Source: Rubellimicrobium roseum (GTDB taxonomy: Bacteria; Pseudomonadota; Alphaproteobacteria; Rhodobacterales; Rhodobacteraceae). From it: a stretch of DNA of 37,738 nt. The notes beneath the pieces were generated by a model. It saw only the letters and a program-made list of their open reading frames with translations, made no database searches and was not told the DNA's origin. The first letter of the stretch is position 1; each line of letters begins with the position of its first letter. The stretch is from the NCBI RefSeq assembly GCF_006152145.1, contig NZ_VDFV01000039.1, forward strand, positions 1 through 37,738. Reading direction: 5' to 3'. Below, piece after piece: positions 16,428-25,177 of this stretch. A program made the position numbers and the translations under genes.

Positions 16428-17650
16428 CAGCGCTCCTTGAGGGCGATGCGTTGGTTGTAGACGTTCAATACGCCCGAGATGATGAGGCTCACGATCAGGT
16501 AGAAGAGCCCGAGGAGAAGGATGCTTTCCAGTTCGCGCCCCGTCTGGTTCATGGTCACGCCGCCCAGCGTCGCGCGCACGTCGGCGTAGCCCACCGCCAC
16601 CGCGAGCGAGGTGTTCTTGGTGAGATTGAGGTACTGCGAGATGAGCGGCGGCACGATCACGCGCAGCGCCTGCGGCAGGATCACGAGCCGCATCGTCCGC
16701 CCGGGCCGCAGGCCCAGCGCGAAGGCGGCCTCGGTCTGCCCCTTGGAGACGGAGAGGATGCCCGCGCGCACGATCTCGGCGATGAAGGCGCCGGTGTAGA
16801 GCGCGAGCGCGATCCAGAGCGCGACGAGCGAGTTCAGCACGTTCACCCCGCCGTCGAACCGGGCGATCCCCGTCTCGCGCACCGTGGGCACGTCCAGCGT
16901 GACCGGGGCCCCCAGCAGCACGAAGACCACGAGAAAGGGCAGCACCAGGATGGCGAGCGTGACCCAGAGCACCGGCAGGGGCCGACCCGTCGCCTCCTGC
17001 CGCCGGCGGGCGTAGATGCGCCAACCGATGGCGGCGGCGATGGACAGGAGCAGCACGATCCCCAGCACCCCGGCGCCCTCGCCCCAGACCGGCCAGGGGA
17101 TGTAGGTGCCGCGATTGGTGAAGGCGATCAGCCCGAAGAGCCTGGAGGCCTGAGCGTCCTCGCCCCGGAAGGCGGCGGGGGCGGGGGTCGACTCGCTCAG
17201 GACCGCGTAGACGAGCACGATCCACAGCAGGAGCGGCACGTTGCGGAAGGCCTCCACATAGACCGTCATGAGACGGCCCACGAGCCAGTTCTTGGACAGC
17301 CGCAGCACGCCCGCCAGCACGCCCACGACCGTGGCGGTGACGCAGCCCAGCGCCGCCACCAGCAGCGTGTTGAGAATGCCCACCAGTGCGGCGCGGGCGT
17401 GGGAGTCGTTGTTGGTGTAGGGGATCAGCGCCTGGTTGATGTCGTAGCCGGCGCGATTGCCCAGGAAGCCGAAGTCGAAGTCCTTGCCCAGCGCGGCGAG
17501 GTTCACGACGAGGTTGCGGACGAGGAAGGCGATGAGCGCGAGAAGGAGCGCGAGCGCGATCACCTGGATGGTCAGGCCCCGGTATCGGGAGTCCTGTAGG
17601 AGCTGGCTCGGTCGGAAACCCTGTCGCGGCGGCTCGGCGGCGATGGTCAT
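16427..17650 (-). CDS. bztB: Amino-acid ABC transporter permease (BztB/AapQ)
   Basis: This 407-residue permease carries a first hydrophobic segment at about residues 28-50, then FGFLGNRAGYDINQALIPY, a signature of the BztB/AapQ subfamily. The long insertion between membrane segments holds several further hydrophobic stretches. The EAA loop is at EAAFALGLRPGRTMRLVILPQ, and the C-terminus includes NLTKNTSLAVAVGYADV. It forms the heterodimeric pore with BztC. A 70-base gap separates it from bztA upstream. Overlap with the next gene by one base suggests coupling. Confidence 0.95.
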   Translation of the reverse strand: MTIAAEPPRQGFRPSQLLQDSRYRGLTIQVIALALLLALIAFLVRNLVVNLAALGKDFDFGFLGNRAGYDINQALIPYTNNDSHARAALVGILNTLLVAALGCVTATVVGVLAGVLRLSKNWLVGRLMTVYVEAFRNVPLLLWIVLVYAVLSESTPAPAAFRGEDAQASRLFGLIAFTNRGTYIPWPVWGEGAGVLGIVLLLSIAAAIGWRIYARRRQEATGRPLPVLWVTLAILVLPFLVVFVLLGAPVTLDVPTVRETGIARFDGGVNVLNSLVALWIALALYTGAFIAEIVRAGILSVSKGQTEAAFALGLRPGRTMRLVILPQALRVIVPPLISQYLNLTKNTSLAVAVGYADVRATLGGVTMNQTGRELESILLLGLFYLIVSLIISGVLNVYNQRIALKER

Positions 17651-17720
17651 GCGGGGCGTGATCCTTTGTCCCGGCCTTCGGATGTGGCGGAGGCGCCCGC
17701 TGGGGCGCCTCCTTCAGGTG

Positions 17721-18737
17721 TCAGCGGAAGGGGGGCGCGTAGAGAAGGCCGCCGTTCGTCCACTGCGCGTTGAGCCCGCGCGCCAGCCCGATCGGGGTCG
17801 ACTCGCCCAGATGCCGCTCGAAGATCTCGCCGTAGTTGCCGGTGGCCTCGATGGCACGCACCGCCCACTGGTTGTCGAGCCCGATCATCGCGCCCATCTC
17901 GCCCTCGGTGCCGAGGAGGCGATTGATCTCGGGGTTCTCGGTCGGGGCGGCGGCCATCTCGGCCACGTTCGCCGAGGTGACGCCCAGCTCCTCGGCCACG
18001 ATCAGCGCATTCAGCGTCCAGCGCGCGATGTCGGCCCAGTCGTTGTCGCCATGGCGCACGGCCGGCCCGAGCGGCTCCTTGGAGATGATCTCGGGCAGGA
18101 TGACATGCTCTTCGGGGTTCTCGAAGGTGGTGCGCACCGAGGCGAGGCCCGAGGCGTCCGTCGTGTAGGTGTCGCAGGCCCCCGCAAGGTACTGCTGCCG
18201 TCCTTCGGCGTCGTTGGCGATCGGCACGGGCGTGTAGCTGATATTGTTGACGCGGAAGAAGTCCGCGAGGTTCAGCTCGGTCGTGGTGCCGGTCTGGATG
18301 CAGACGGTGGCGCCGTCCAGTTCCGTGGCCGATGTCACGCCCAGCGCGCTGGGCACAAGGAAGCCTTGGCCGTCGTAGTAGTTGACCCCGGCGAAGTCGA
18401 GGTTGAGGTCGGTGTCGCGGGAGAAGGTCCAGGTGGAGTTGCGCGCCAGCAGATCCACCTCGCCCGCGGCCAAGGCCGTGAAGCGCGTCTCGCCTGACAG
18501 CGGCACGTAGTTGACCTTGGTCGCGTCGCCCAGGACGGCGGCGGCCACGGCACGGCAGACGTCGACGTCGAAGCCTTCCCACACGCCCTCTGCATTGGGC
18601 GCGGCGAAGCCGGTCAGGCCCGGGTTCACGCCGCAGTTCAGCGCGTCGCGCGCCTTCACGTCGTCGAGCGTCGCCGCCTGCGCCGCCCCGGCGAGACCGG
18701 CCAGCGCCAGCGTGCCAAGGACCACGGATCTCTTCAT
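17721..18737 (-). CDS. bztA: Periplasmic amino-acid binding protein (BztA/AapJ)
   Basis: This 338-residue solute-binding protein of family 3 has a signal peptide (MKRSVVLGTLALAGLAGAAQA, cleavage expected near residue 21). The mature part begins LDDVKARDALNCGVNPGL. GFDVDVCRAVAAA and VNYVPLSGETRFTALAAGEVD are classic family-3 motifs. ATVCIQTGTTTELN and PLGPAVRHGDNDW match the AapJ/BztA branch. It delivers acidic amino acids and their amides to the membrane complex. The start at 18737 leaves a proper signal peptide. An upstream in-frame ATG at 18884 would add an Arg-rich non-secretory leader and is rejected. It is the first gene of bztABCD. Confidence 0.96.
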   Translation of the reverse strand: MKRSVVLGTLALAGLAGAAQAATLDDVKARDALNCGVNPGLTGFAAPNAEGVWEGFDVDVCRAVAAAVLGDATKVNYVPLSGETRFTALAAGEVDLLARNSTWTFSRDTDLNLDFAGVNYYDGQGFLVPSALGVTSATELDGATVCIQTGTTTELNLADFFRVNNISYTPVPIANDAEGRQQYLAGACDTYTTDASGLASVRTTFENPEEHVILPEIISKEPLGPAVRHGDNDWADIARWTLNALIVAEELGVTSANVAEMAAAPTENPEINRLLGTEGEMGAMIGLDNQWAVRAIEATGNYGEIFERHLGESTPIGLARGLNAQWTNGGLLYAPPFR

Positions 18738-18843
18738 GGGTCGTCCTTCCCGTTGTGGCGCGCGGCGAGGTCGTCGCGCGCGTTCTTGGTGGCCCTCCCC
18801 CGGAGGGACCGGCGAAGGGCGGGGCTTGGCCCCGAATGCCTTA

Positions 18844-18872
18844 ACTTGTCGGCGGATATTCGATCCGGTCAA
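18844..18872 (-). promoter_or_regulatory. Candidate promoter of bztABCD
   Basis: On the minus strand AGCGCTTGACC gives a TTGACC -35 at 18867-18872. With 17-bp spacing the -10 would be ACAAGT (18844-18849), a weak match. The imperfect dyad GGATCGAATATCC lies in the spacer. The leader would be about 100 bases. Confidence 0.4.
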
Positions 18873-18939
18873 GCGCTTCATCACGGCAAGCGAACAGGAC
18901 GGTCCGTTTCCGGCGCACGACCTGCCCGATTCCGTGGCG

Positions 18940-19665
18940 TCACATCCGTGGGCGTCGGGGCGTGAGCTGGGCGTGGAAGCGCGCGGCGTTCAGGAAGTCG
19001 CCTCTCCGCCGGGCAGCCGCCTCGGCCGCCTCCTCGTCCTCGCCCCATTCCTCGATCTGGAAGTCCTCGTCCACGCGCGACAGCCGCCAGGCCTCCTCGG
19101 CCGAAAGCCGCCCCTGCGCCACCGCGAGCGCCAGGACCAGCGAGCCCGACAGCGCCACCAGATCGTGGATCGCCGCCAGTTCGAAGACGTCCATCTGCTC
19201 CAAAGGCTCGCGCAGCCTCTGGAGGTCGCCCGGCGCCTGCTGCACCGGCATGACGCCGCTGCCCGTGGCCAAGTCCGCGCCCAGCGCCTCGGCGCTCCAG
19301 GCGAGCAGCGGGTCCCAGGCCGTCCTCTGTCGCTCGACCAGCCGCTCCGGCGCCTCGGCGCGGTAGCACAAGAGATCCGAGGCGCCGTAGGAGGCGAGCA
19401 TCTCCACCACCTCGGCCCGTTGCGCCGCGACCTTGTCGAGCGCGGCGTTGGCAAGCCGCGTGGCAGGCATGATCGCCGGGTTCAGCTCGCCTTCCTGCGC
19501 GTCCCATTCGCGCGCGACCTCCTCGGCGAAGGCGCGGGTCGGGACCAGGAGCCGCGCCTTGGCGGGCGTGCGCACGGGGCGGCCGTCCAGCGTCACCGCA
19601 AAGCCCTCGCCCTCGGGGGCGACGGCCACGGCGGTCCAGAACCGCTTGGGGGTCCAGCCGCTCAT
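18940..19665 (-). CDS. ATP12 family F1-ATPase assembly chaperone
   Basis: This 241-residue protein is homologous to mitochondrial Atp12, which binds the F1 alpha subunit during ATP synthase assembly; alphaproteobacteria carry the ancestral form. It opens with WTPKRFWTAVAV and FAVTLDGRPVRTPAKARL, the hallmark of the family. It continues with VAREWDAQEG, MPATRLANAALD, SDLLCYRAE and WDPLLAWSAEALG, and has a conserved acidic Glu-rich C-terminal part. The ATG at 19665 overlaps the stop of the upstream pseudouridine synthase gene. The role in this organism is inferred from homology. Confidence 0.94.
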   Translation of the reverse strand: MSGWTPKRFWTAVAVAPEGEGFAVTLDGRPVRTPAKARLLVPTRAFAEEVAREWDAQEGELNPAIMPATRLANAALDKVAAQRAEVVEMLASYGASDLLCYRAEAPERLVERQRTAWDPLLAWSAEALGADLATGSGVMPVQQAPGDLQRLREPLEQMDVFELAAIHDLVALSGSLVLALAVAQGRLSAEEAWRLSRVDEDFQIEEWGEDEEAAEAAARRRGDFLNAARFHAQLTPRRPRM

Positions 19666-20693
19666 TCGAAGTCCTCGAACGGATCGAGCGGGGCCTCCCG
19701 CTGGTCCCAGCCCAGGTAATCCCAGGTGGCCTTCATGTGCGGGGGCAGGGGCGCGGTCAGGGTCAGCATGGCCTTGGTGATCGGATGCTCGATGATGAGG
19801 GTGCGGGCGTGCAGGTGCAGCTTGCGGCTCAGGTCCCCGCCCATGCCGGCGCCCCAGCCGTCGCCCAGGTTCTCCTGCGCGCTGCCGCCGTACTTGCCGT
19901 CGCCCAGGATCGGGTGGCCCAGCTCGGCCATGTGGGCGCGAAGCTGGTGCGTCCGGCCGGTCACCGGCTGCATCGCGACCCAGGACAGCCGCCCGCCCGC
20001 ATTCTCGACGGTCATGAACTGCGTCACCGCGCGCTTGGCGCCGGGGGTTGCCTCGACCTCGCGCGGGTGGATGGCGCGCATCTTCTCGTCGCCGCGCCCG
20101 CCCTCCTTCACGAGCCCGAACTTGATCGTGCCCGCCCGCGGAGTGGGCACACCCGCGACGGCGGCCCAGTAGATCTTGCGCACGTTCCGGTGCCGCAGCG
20201 CCTCGGACAGCGCCCGCGCCACCCGGTCGGTGCGCGCGAGCAGCAGGACGCCCGAGGTGTCCTTGTCGAGCCGGTGCACGAGCTTCGGCCGATCCTTGTA
20301 GCCGAACATGAGCGCCGGGCTCAGGCCGTCGACGTGCCGCTCCCCCTGCCCCGAGCCGCCCTGCGAGGGCAGCCCCGGTGGCTTGTTGAGCGCGATGATG
20401 TGCTCGTCCTTCCACATCACCGCCGCCTGGATCATCGCCTCGTCGCCCTTGGCGAGCCGCGAGGGCGGCGGCGCGGGCTGGTCCACGTCCGGCAGCGGCG
20501 GAATGCGCACGATCTGCCCCTCGACAACCCGCGTGGCCGAGGTCACGCGCCCGCCGTCCACGCGCAACTCGCCCTTGCGGCACATCTTCTCGATGGCGCC
20601 CTGCGTCAGGTGCGGAAAGCGCTTGCGCAGCCAGCGATCGAGCCGCTGGTCGCCCTCCCCCTCCACCACGGGCAGCAGTTGCACGCCGCTCAT
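19662..20693 (-). CDS. RluA-family 23S rRNA pseudouridine synthase
   Basis: This 343-residue enzyme has an N-terminal S4-like RNA-binding domain (QRLDRWLRKRFPHLTQGAIE at about 17-36). The RluA-type catalytic domain has Asp143 in VHRLDKDTSG. IIALNKPPGLPSQGG and TGRTHQLRAHMAELGHPILGD are family signatures. It isomerises uridine to pseudouridine in structured RNA, probably RluC-like sites of 23S rRNA, although the exact site cannot be read from the sequence. The start at 20693 (MSGVQLLP) overlaps the crcB stop as ATGA, favouring it over an ATG six codons upstream. The stop overlaps the ATP12 start. Confidence 0.92.
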   Translation of the reverse strand: MSGVQLLPVVEGEGDQRLDRWLRKRFPHLTQGAIEKMCRKGELRVDGGRVTSATRVVEGQIVRIPPLPDVDQPAPPPSRLAKGDEAMIQAAVMWKDEHIIALNKPPGLPSQGGSGQGERHVDGLSPALMFGYKDRPKLVHRLDKDTSGVLLLARTDRVARALSEALRHRNVRKIYWAAVAGVPTPRAGTIKFGLVKEGGRGDEKMRAIHPREVEATPGAKRAVTQFMTVENAGGRLSWVAMQPVTGRTHQLRAHMAELGHPILGDGKYGGSAQENLGDGWGAGMGGDLSRKLHLHARTLIIEHPITKAMLTLTAPLPPHMKATWDYLGWDQREAPLDPFEDFE

Positions 20694-21037
20694 GCGAGCC
20701 TCCCGATCCACAGCCCGGCCCGGCAGGCCAGAAGGGACAGACCGACCGAGGCCAGGACATAGAGCCCCGCCTGCGCCATCCGCCCCGTCTCGACGAGCCG
20801 CAGAGTGTCGAGCGAGAAGGCCGAGAAGGTGGTGAAGCCGCCGAGCACCCCGGTCAGCAGGAGAGCGCCCAGTGCCGTCCCGGCCCCCAGGAGCGCGAAG
20901 AGCCAGCCCATCATGAGCCCGCCCGCGACGTTGACGGCCAGGGTGGCCCAGGGGAATGGCAGGGCCATCCCCACCAGTGCCCGCGCCGAGGAGCCAAGCG
21001 CGCCGCCCAGGGCGACGAGGAGAAGTGTGTGTATCAT
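20690..21037 (-). CDS. crcB: Fluoride channel CrcB/Fluc
   Basis: This 115-residue, four-helix membrane protein exports fluoride as a dual-topology dimer. The motifs GGALGSSAR (11-19), the conserved Asn36 in AVNVAGG and GGFTTFS (66-72) are all present, so the channel should be functional. I see no fluoride riboswitch consensus in the 60 bases upstream, so expression is probably constitutive within this gene block. It overlaps the pseudouridine synthase gene by four bases. Confidence 0.95.
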   Translation of the reverse strand: MIHTLLLVALGGALGSSARALVGMALPFPWATLAVNVAGGLMMGWLFALLGAGTALGALLLTGVLGGFTTFSAFSLDTLRLVETGRMAQAGLYVLASVGLSLLACRAGLWIGRLA

Positions 21038-21097
21038 GCGGGCCTTCTTGGGGTCCGGGGCTCCGGTGTCAACACGCAGGACGCCCGCCGGGGTTCC

Positions 21098-22423
21098 TCA
21101 GCGCTCCTCGTTGCGCCGCTTGGCGCGCAGCCCGGCGAAGAAGTCCGTGCGCTTCCTCAGTTCCCGCTCGAAGCCCCGATCGGCGGGGACGTAGTAGACG
21201 GGGCGCTTCATGCCTTCCGGGAAGTAGTCCTGCCCCGAGAAGGCATCCTCGGCGTCGTGGTCGTACTGGTATCCCGCCCCGAAGCCCTGATCCTTCATCA
21301 TCCGCGTGGGCGCGTTCAGGATGTGCTTGGGCGGCGGGGCCGAGCCGGTCTTGCGCGCCGCCTCGCGCGCGGCCTTGTAGGCGGTGTAGACGGCGTTCGA
21401 TTTCGGCGCCAGCGCGAGGTAGACCACCGCTTGCGCCAGCGCCAGTTCGCCCTCGGGGCTGCCCAGTCGCTCGTAGGTTTCCCAGGCCTCGATGCAGAGA
21501 CCCTGCGCCTGCGGGTCCGCGAGGCCGATGTCCTCCACCGCCATCCGCGTGATGCGGCGGGCGAGGAAGCGGGGATCCTCCCCCCCCTCCAGCATCCGTG
21601 CGAACCAGTAGAGCGCCGCATCGGGGTCCGAGCCGCGCACCGACTTGTGCAGCGCCGAGATCAGGTTGTAGTGCCCGTCCCCGCTCTTGTCGTAGTTGGC
21701 CGCCCGCCGCCGCAGGCGGCTGGCCAGCGCGCCGGTGTCGAGCGGCCCCGGCACCCGCCAGGACGCCACCTGCTCGATCAGGTTGAGGAGCGCCCGCCCG
21801 TCCCCGTCCGCCATCTCCAGGAGTGCGTCCCGCGCGGGCCCATCGAGCGGCAGCTTGCGTCCCAGCTCCCTCTCGGCCCGCTGAGTCAGCCGCTCCAGGT
21901 CCGCGAGCGTCAGCCTGTTCAGCGTCAGCACCTGCGCGCGGCTCAGGAGCGCCGCGTTCAACTCGAAGGACGGGTTCTCGGTCGTGGCGCCCACTAGGAC
22001 CAGGGTCCCATCTTCCATGTGCGGCAGGAAGCCGTCCTGCTGCGCGCGGTTGAAGCGGTGGATCTCGTCCACGAAAAGAAGCGTCCCCCTTCCTTGCCGC
22101 CGTCGCAGCCGCGCCGCCTCGAAGACCTTCCGCAGCTCGGGCACGCCGGTGAAGATCGCGCTGATCTGCTCGAAATGCATCTCCGTCTCCTCGGCCAGGA
22201 GCCGGGCGACGGTCGTCTTGCCCACCCCGGGCGGTCCCCAGAGGATGACGGACGACAGCGACCCCGACCCGAGCATCGCACCGATGGGTCCTTCGGGCCC
22301 GAGAAGATGCTCCTGCCCGATCACCTCGGACAGGCGCTGCGGGCGCAGGCGGTCGGCCAGCGGGCGGGGCGCACCCGGCGTGGGGCCGTTCTCCGGCGGC
22401 ATGAGGTCGAAAAGATCGGTCAT
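21098..22423 (-). CDS. rarA: Replication-associated recombination protein RarA (MgsA)
   Basis: This 441-residue AAA+ ATPase of the clamp-loader-like RarA/Mgs1/WRNIP1 family acts at stalled replication forks. Walker A GPPGVGKTT is at residues 63-71 and Walker B LLFVDEIHRFNRAQQD follows. Sensor 1 is GATTENPSFELN with an Arg finger region after it. The C-terminal tetramerisation part includes HYNLISALHKSVRGSDPDAALYW and the conserved MKDQGFGAGYQYDHD. Length fits the family. It lies between the ribosomal cluster terminator and crcB, 60 bases upstream of the latter. Confidence 0.96.
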   Translation of the reverse strand: MTDLFDLMPPENGPTPGAPRPLADRLRPQRLSEVIGQEHLLGPEGPIGAMLGSGSLSSVILWGPPGVGKTTVARLLAEETEMHFEQISAIFTGVPELRKVFEAARLRRRQGRGTLLFVDEIHRFNRAQQDGFLPHMEDGTLVLVGATTENPSFELNAALLSRAQVLTLNRLTLADLERLTQRAERELGRKLPLDGPARDALLEMADGDGRALLNLIEQVASWRVPGPLDTGALASRLRRRAANYDKSGDGHYNLISALHKSVRGSDPDAALYWFARMLEGGEDPRFLARRITRMAVEDIGLADPQAQGLCIEAWETYERLGSPEGELALAQAVVYLALAPKSNAVYTAYKAAREAARKTGSAPPPKHILNAPTRMMKDQGFGAGYQYDHDAEDAFSGQDYFPEGMKRPVYYVPADRGFERELRKRTDFFAGLRAKRRNEER

Positions 22424-22471
22424 ATGAGGAGTCTAGCCCCGGACCGGCGGCTTCGACAGGCCCGCCGAACG

Positions 22472-22503
22472 AAAAAGGCCCTGTCCGCAGAGGACAGGAC
22501 CTT
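22472..22503 (-). terminator. Intrinsic terminator of the alpha/ribosomal operon
   Basis: On the minus strand, 25 bases after the rplQ stop, AAGGTCCTGTCC and GGACAGGGCCTT form a stem of about 12 bp with one G-U or mismatch around a 5-base loop. TTT follows directly. Position and structure fit a rho-independent terminator closing the cluster. Confidence 0.85.
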
Positions 22504-22527
22504 GGATCTTCCAGCAGTGACGGCGGA

Positions 22528-22953
22528 TCACTCCGCGTCGGCGAGCTCTTCCTGCGCGGCGAGGTAGGCGCGGTCGGCGGCGCCCTTCGCGTCACGGTCG
22601 CGGTCCACGAGCTCGATGATCGCCATGGGCGCCATGTCCCCGTAGCGGAAGCCCGCCTTCAGCACGCGGCAGTAGCCGCCCTGACGCTCCTGGTAGCGGG
22701 GCCCGAGCACCGCGAAGAGCTTCTGGACATGCATGTCCTGCTTCAGCGCCGCCGCGGCCTGGCGGCGGGCGTGCAGGTCGCCGCGCTTGCCCAGCGTGAT
22801 GAGCTTGTCGATGACCCGCTTCAGGTCCTTGGCCTTGGGGAGCGTGGTCTTGATCTGCTCGTGCTCGATCAGCGAGCCCGCCATGTTCGCGAACATCGCC
22901 TTGCGATGCTCGTGGGTGCGGTTGAGCTTCCGGTAGCCTGCGCCATGACGCAT
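22528..22953 (-). CDS. rplQ: 50S ribosomal protein L17
   Basis: This 141-residue protein opens [20 protein letters not shown] and carries the family segment [20 protein letters not shown], then [37 protein letters not shown] (shown in pieces by its order). L17 lies at the exit-tunnel surface of the large subunit. The C-terminal extension after VDRD is acidic and Ala-rich, as in relatives. It is the last gene of the alpha operon, 133 bases after rpoA, and is followed by a strong terminator. Confidence 0.97.
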   Translation of the reverse strand: MRHGAGYRKLNRTHEHRKAMFANMAGSLIEHEQIKTTLPKAKDLKRVIDKLITLGKRGDLHARRQAAAALKQDMHVQKLFAVLGPRYQERQGGYCRVLKAGFRYGDMAPMAIIELVDRDRDAKGAADRAYLAAQEELADAE

Positions 22954-23048
22954 GATGTGGGTTCCTTATGATTGTGCTTTGTCCGGCGGACCTGTCGCAT
23001 GGACCGCTCACCTTATTGGGGCAGGACGCCCGGCGTCGGCAGGAGGAT

Positions 23049-23074
23049 GGCCCGCGCCGTGGCGGCGCGGGGCC
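23049..23074 (-). other. GC-rich hairpin between rpoA and rplQ
   Basis: GGCCCCGCGCC and GGCGCGGGCC pair around a GCCAC loop with one bulged C, 12 bases after the rpoA stop. No T run follows, so it is more likely an mRNA stability or processing element than a terminator. Confidence 0.4.
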
Positions 23075-23086
23075 TTCCCGCCAGTC

Positions 23087-24103
23087 TCAGAACTGGTCCT
23101 CGTACTTCTTGGCCAGTTCCTCGATGTTCTCCGGCGGCCAGTCCTCGACTTCCATGCCGAGGTGCAGGCCCATGCCCGAGAGCACTTCCTTGATCTCGTT
23201 GAGCGACTTCCGCCCGAAGTTGGGCGTTCGCAGCATCTCGGCCTCGGTCTTCTGGATGAGGTCGCCGATGTAGACGATGTTGTCGTTCTTAAGACAGTTG
23301 GCCGAACGGACCGACAACTCCAGCTCGTCCACCTTCTTGAGCAGGAGCGGGTTGAACTCCAGCCCATCCTCCAGCGCGCCGGCCGAGGCCGACTCGGGCT
23401 CCTCGAAGTTGAGGAAGATCGACAGCTGGTCCTGCAGGATGCGCGCGGCATAGGCCACCGCGTCGTCCGGCGTGATGGAGCCGTCGGTCTCAATCCGCAT
23501 GGTCAGCTTGTCGTAGTCCAGAACCTGCCCTTCGCGGGTGGGCTGGACGTCGTAGCTGACCTTCTTGACCGGCGAGTAGATCGCATCGATCGGGATCAGA
23601 CCGATCGGCGCGTCCTCGGGCTTGTTCTTGTCGGCCGAGACGTAGCCCTTTCCGGTGGCGACCGTCAGCTCCATGTAGAGCGACGCGCCCTCGTCGAGAT
23701 GGCAGATCACGTGGTCCTTGTTCAGGATTTCGATGCCGGCGGATTCGGAGATGTCGCCGGCCGTCACCGCGCCCGGGCCTTTGGCTTGGACGGTCAGCCG
23801 CTTGGGCCCGTCCACGTCCATCTTGATCGACACGCCCTTGAGGTTCAGCACGATGTCGGTCACGTCCTCGCGGACGCCCGCGACCGACGAGAACTCGTGC
23901 AGCACGCCGTCGATCTGGACCGACACGATCGCGCCACCCTGCAGCGAGCTCAGCAGCACCCGGCGCAGCGCGTTGCCGAGCGTCAGGCCGAAGCCCCGCT
24001 CCAGCGGCTCGGCGACCAGGGTCGCCTGGCGCTGCGGATCGTTGCCGGGCCGGACCTCAAGCTGCTGCGGCTTGATGAGCTCGGACCAGTTCTTGTGGAT
24101 CAT
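23087..24103 (-). CDS. rpoA: RNA polymerase alpha subunit
   Basis: This 338-residue subunit has an N-terminal domain (about 1-235) for dimerisation and assembly with beta and beta'. [20 protein letters not shown] is the hallmark. A linker and the C-terminal domain (about 255-320) follow, binding UP elements and activators. The C-terminal domain shows [22 protein letters not shown] and [21 protein letters not shown]. The start at 24103 ([12 protein letters not shown]) has GGAGGGA upstream. An in-frame ATG 13 codons earlier is rejected. The 121-base gap to rpsK carries a stable hairpin. Confidence 0.98.
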   Translation of the reverse strand: MIHKNWSELIKPQQLEVRPGNDPQRQATLVAEPLERGFGLTLGNALRRVLLSSLQGGAIVSVQIDGVLHEFSSVAGVREDVTDIVLNLKGVSIKMDVDGPKRLTVQAKGPGAVTAGDISESAGIEILNKDHVICHLDEGASLYMELTVATGKGYVSADKNKPEDAPIGLIPIDAIYSPVKKVSYDVQPTREGQVLDYDKLTMRIETDGSITPDDAVAYAARILQDQLSIFLNFEEPESASAGALEDGLEFNPLLLKKVDELELSVRSANCLKNDNIVYIGDLIQKTEAEMLRTPNFGRKSLNEIKEVLSGMGLHLGMEVEDWPPENIEELAKKYEDQF

Positions 24104-24177
24104 GCGTCCCTCCATTCGCGCGGTGCCCTTCATGTCCAACAAGGCTCCACTCCCGAGGTTGACTTGAAAACGGCGAA

Positions 24178-24205
24178 GCGGGGCCGCGCGAACGCGCAGC
24201 CCCGC
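24178..24205 (-). terminator. Terminator-like hairpin between rpsK and rpoA
   Basis: Reading the minus strand, GCGGGGCTGCGC pairs with GCGCGGCCCCGC (one U-G pair) around a tiny loop. The T run TTTT comes only about seven bases later. It could attenuate transcription into rpoA or protect the rpsK 3' end. Confidence 0.5.
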
Positions 24206-24224
24206 CCAAGGCTATGGTGCGGCG

Positions 24225-24617
24225 TCAGACGCGGCGGCGCTTCGGCGGGCGGCAGCCGTTGTGCGCGATGGGCGTCACGTCGCGGATCGAGGTGATGGCG
24301 AAGCCCACCGCCGCGAGGGCCCGCAGCGCCGACTCGCGGCCCGAGCCCGGACCCTGCACCTCGACCTCGAGGGTCTTGACGCCATGCTCCTGCGCCTTGC
24401 GGCCGGCGTCCTCGGCAGCCATCTGGGCGGCATATGGCGTCGACTTGCGCGACCCCTTGAAGCCCATCGTGCCGGCCGACGACCAGGCGATGGCGTTGCC
24501 CTGAACGTCCGAGATCAGGATCTTGGTGTTGTTGAACGAAGAGTTCACGTGGGCCACGCCCGCCGCGATGTTCTTCGAAACCTTCTTCTTGCCGCCCCGG
24601 CGGGTATCACGAGCCAT
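24225..24617 (-). CDS. rpsK: 30S ribosomal protein S11
   Basis: This 130-residue platform protein of the small subunit has [37 protein letters not shown] and the conserved ending [19 protein letters not shown] (the last read in two parts). The lysine-rich N-terminus is typical. It lies 14 bases after rpsM in the alpha operon. Confidence 0.98.
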   Translation of the reverse strand: MARDTRRGGKKKVSKNIAAGVAHVNSSFNNTKILISDVQGNAIAWSSAGTMGFKGSRKSTPYAAQMAAEDAGRKAQEHGVKTLEVEVQGPGSGRESALRALAAVGFAITSIRDVTPIAHNGCRPPKRRRV

Positions 24618-24631
24618 GTCAGCCTATCCCC

Positions 24632-25000
24632 TTACTTCTTCTTGCCGGCGATCGGCTTGGCCGGGCCCTTGCGGGTACGGGCGTTCGTGTGGGTGCGCTG
24701 GCCGCGGACCGGCAGGTTCCGGCGGTGGCGCAGCCCACGGTAGCAGCCGAGGTCCATCAGCCGCTTGATGTTCATGGTCGTCTCGCGGCGCAGGTCACCT
24801 TCGACGACATGGTTGGCGTCGATGTGCTCGCGGATCGCAAGGATCTCGGCGTCGGTCAGCGAGTCGACCCGGCGGCTCGCGTCGATGCCCAGGGACTTGA
24901 CGATCTCGTCCGCGGTCGCGGGGCCGATGCCGTGGATGTAGGTGAGGGCGATCGGAACCCTCTTCTTGGTCGGGATGTTGACCCCGGCAATACGTGCCAC
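24632..25000 (-). CDS. rpsM: 30S ribosomal protein S13
   Basis: This 122-residue head protein contacts the large subunit and P-site tRNA. It starts [20 protein letters not shown] and shows the helix-two-turn-helix [17 protein letters not shown]. It ends in a basic tail after [22 protein letters not shown]. It is the first gene after adk across a 173-base gap that holds a candidate promoter, so it probably heads the alpha operon. Confidence 0.98.
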   Translation of the reverse strand: MARIAGVNIPTKKRVPIALTYIHGIGPATADEIVKSLGIDASRRVDSLTDAEILAIREHIDANHVVEGDLRRETTMNIKRLMDLGCYRGLRHRRNLPVRGQRTHTNARTRKGPAKPIAGKKK

Positions 25001-25148
25001 GTGGGTGGTCCTTTCGTTGCGACTCCGTGGTGCCGGAGCCTTTTTTCACAACACCGCCCCCGGACAGCGAGGGCGCCTTTCGGAGGCGGTCAGGTCATGG
25101 GCCAAGGCAGGCAGGCCCACGTCCGGCTGTTCCCGGCTGGGATGGGGC

Positions 25149-25177
25149 GTCTTAAGGGCATCGTCCTAGGAGGTCAA
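25149..25177 (-). promoter_or_regulatory. Candidate promoter of the alpha operon (rpsM-rpsK-rpoA-rplQ)
   Basis: On the minus strand CGCTTGACC gives a TTGACC -35 at 25172-25177, overlapping the adk stop codon. After 17 bases comes TAAGAC (25149-25154). Transcription would start near 25142, leaving a leader of about 140 bases before rpsM. Confidence 0.55.

Noticed and set aside
21038-21097. Possible fluoride riboswitch upstream of crcB
   Set aside because: The 60-base leader between rarA and crcB lacks the conserved crcB-motif pseudoknot sequences and is too short for the aptamer plus expression platform.
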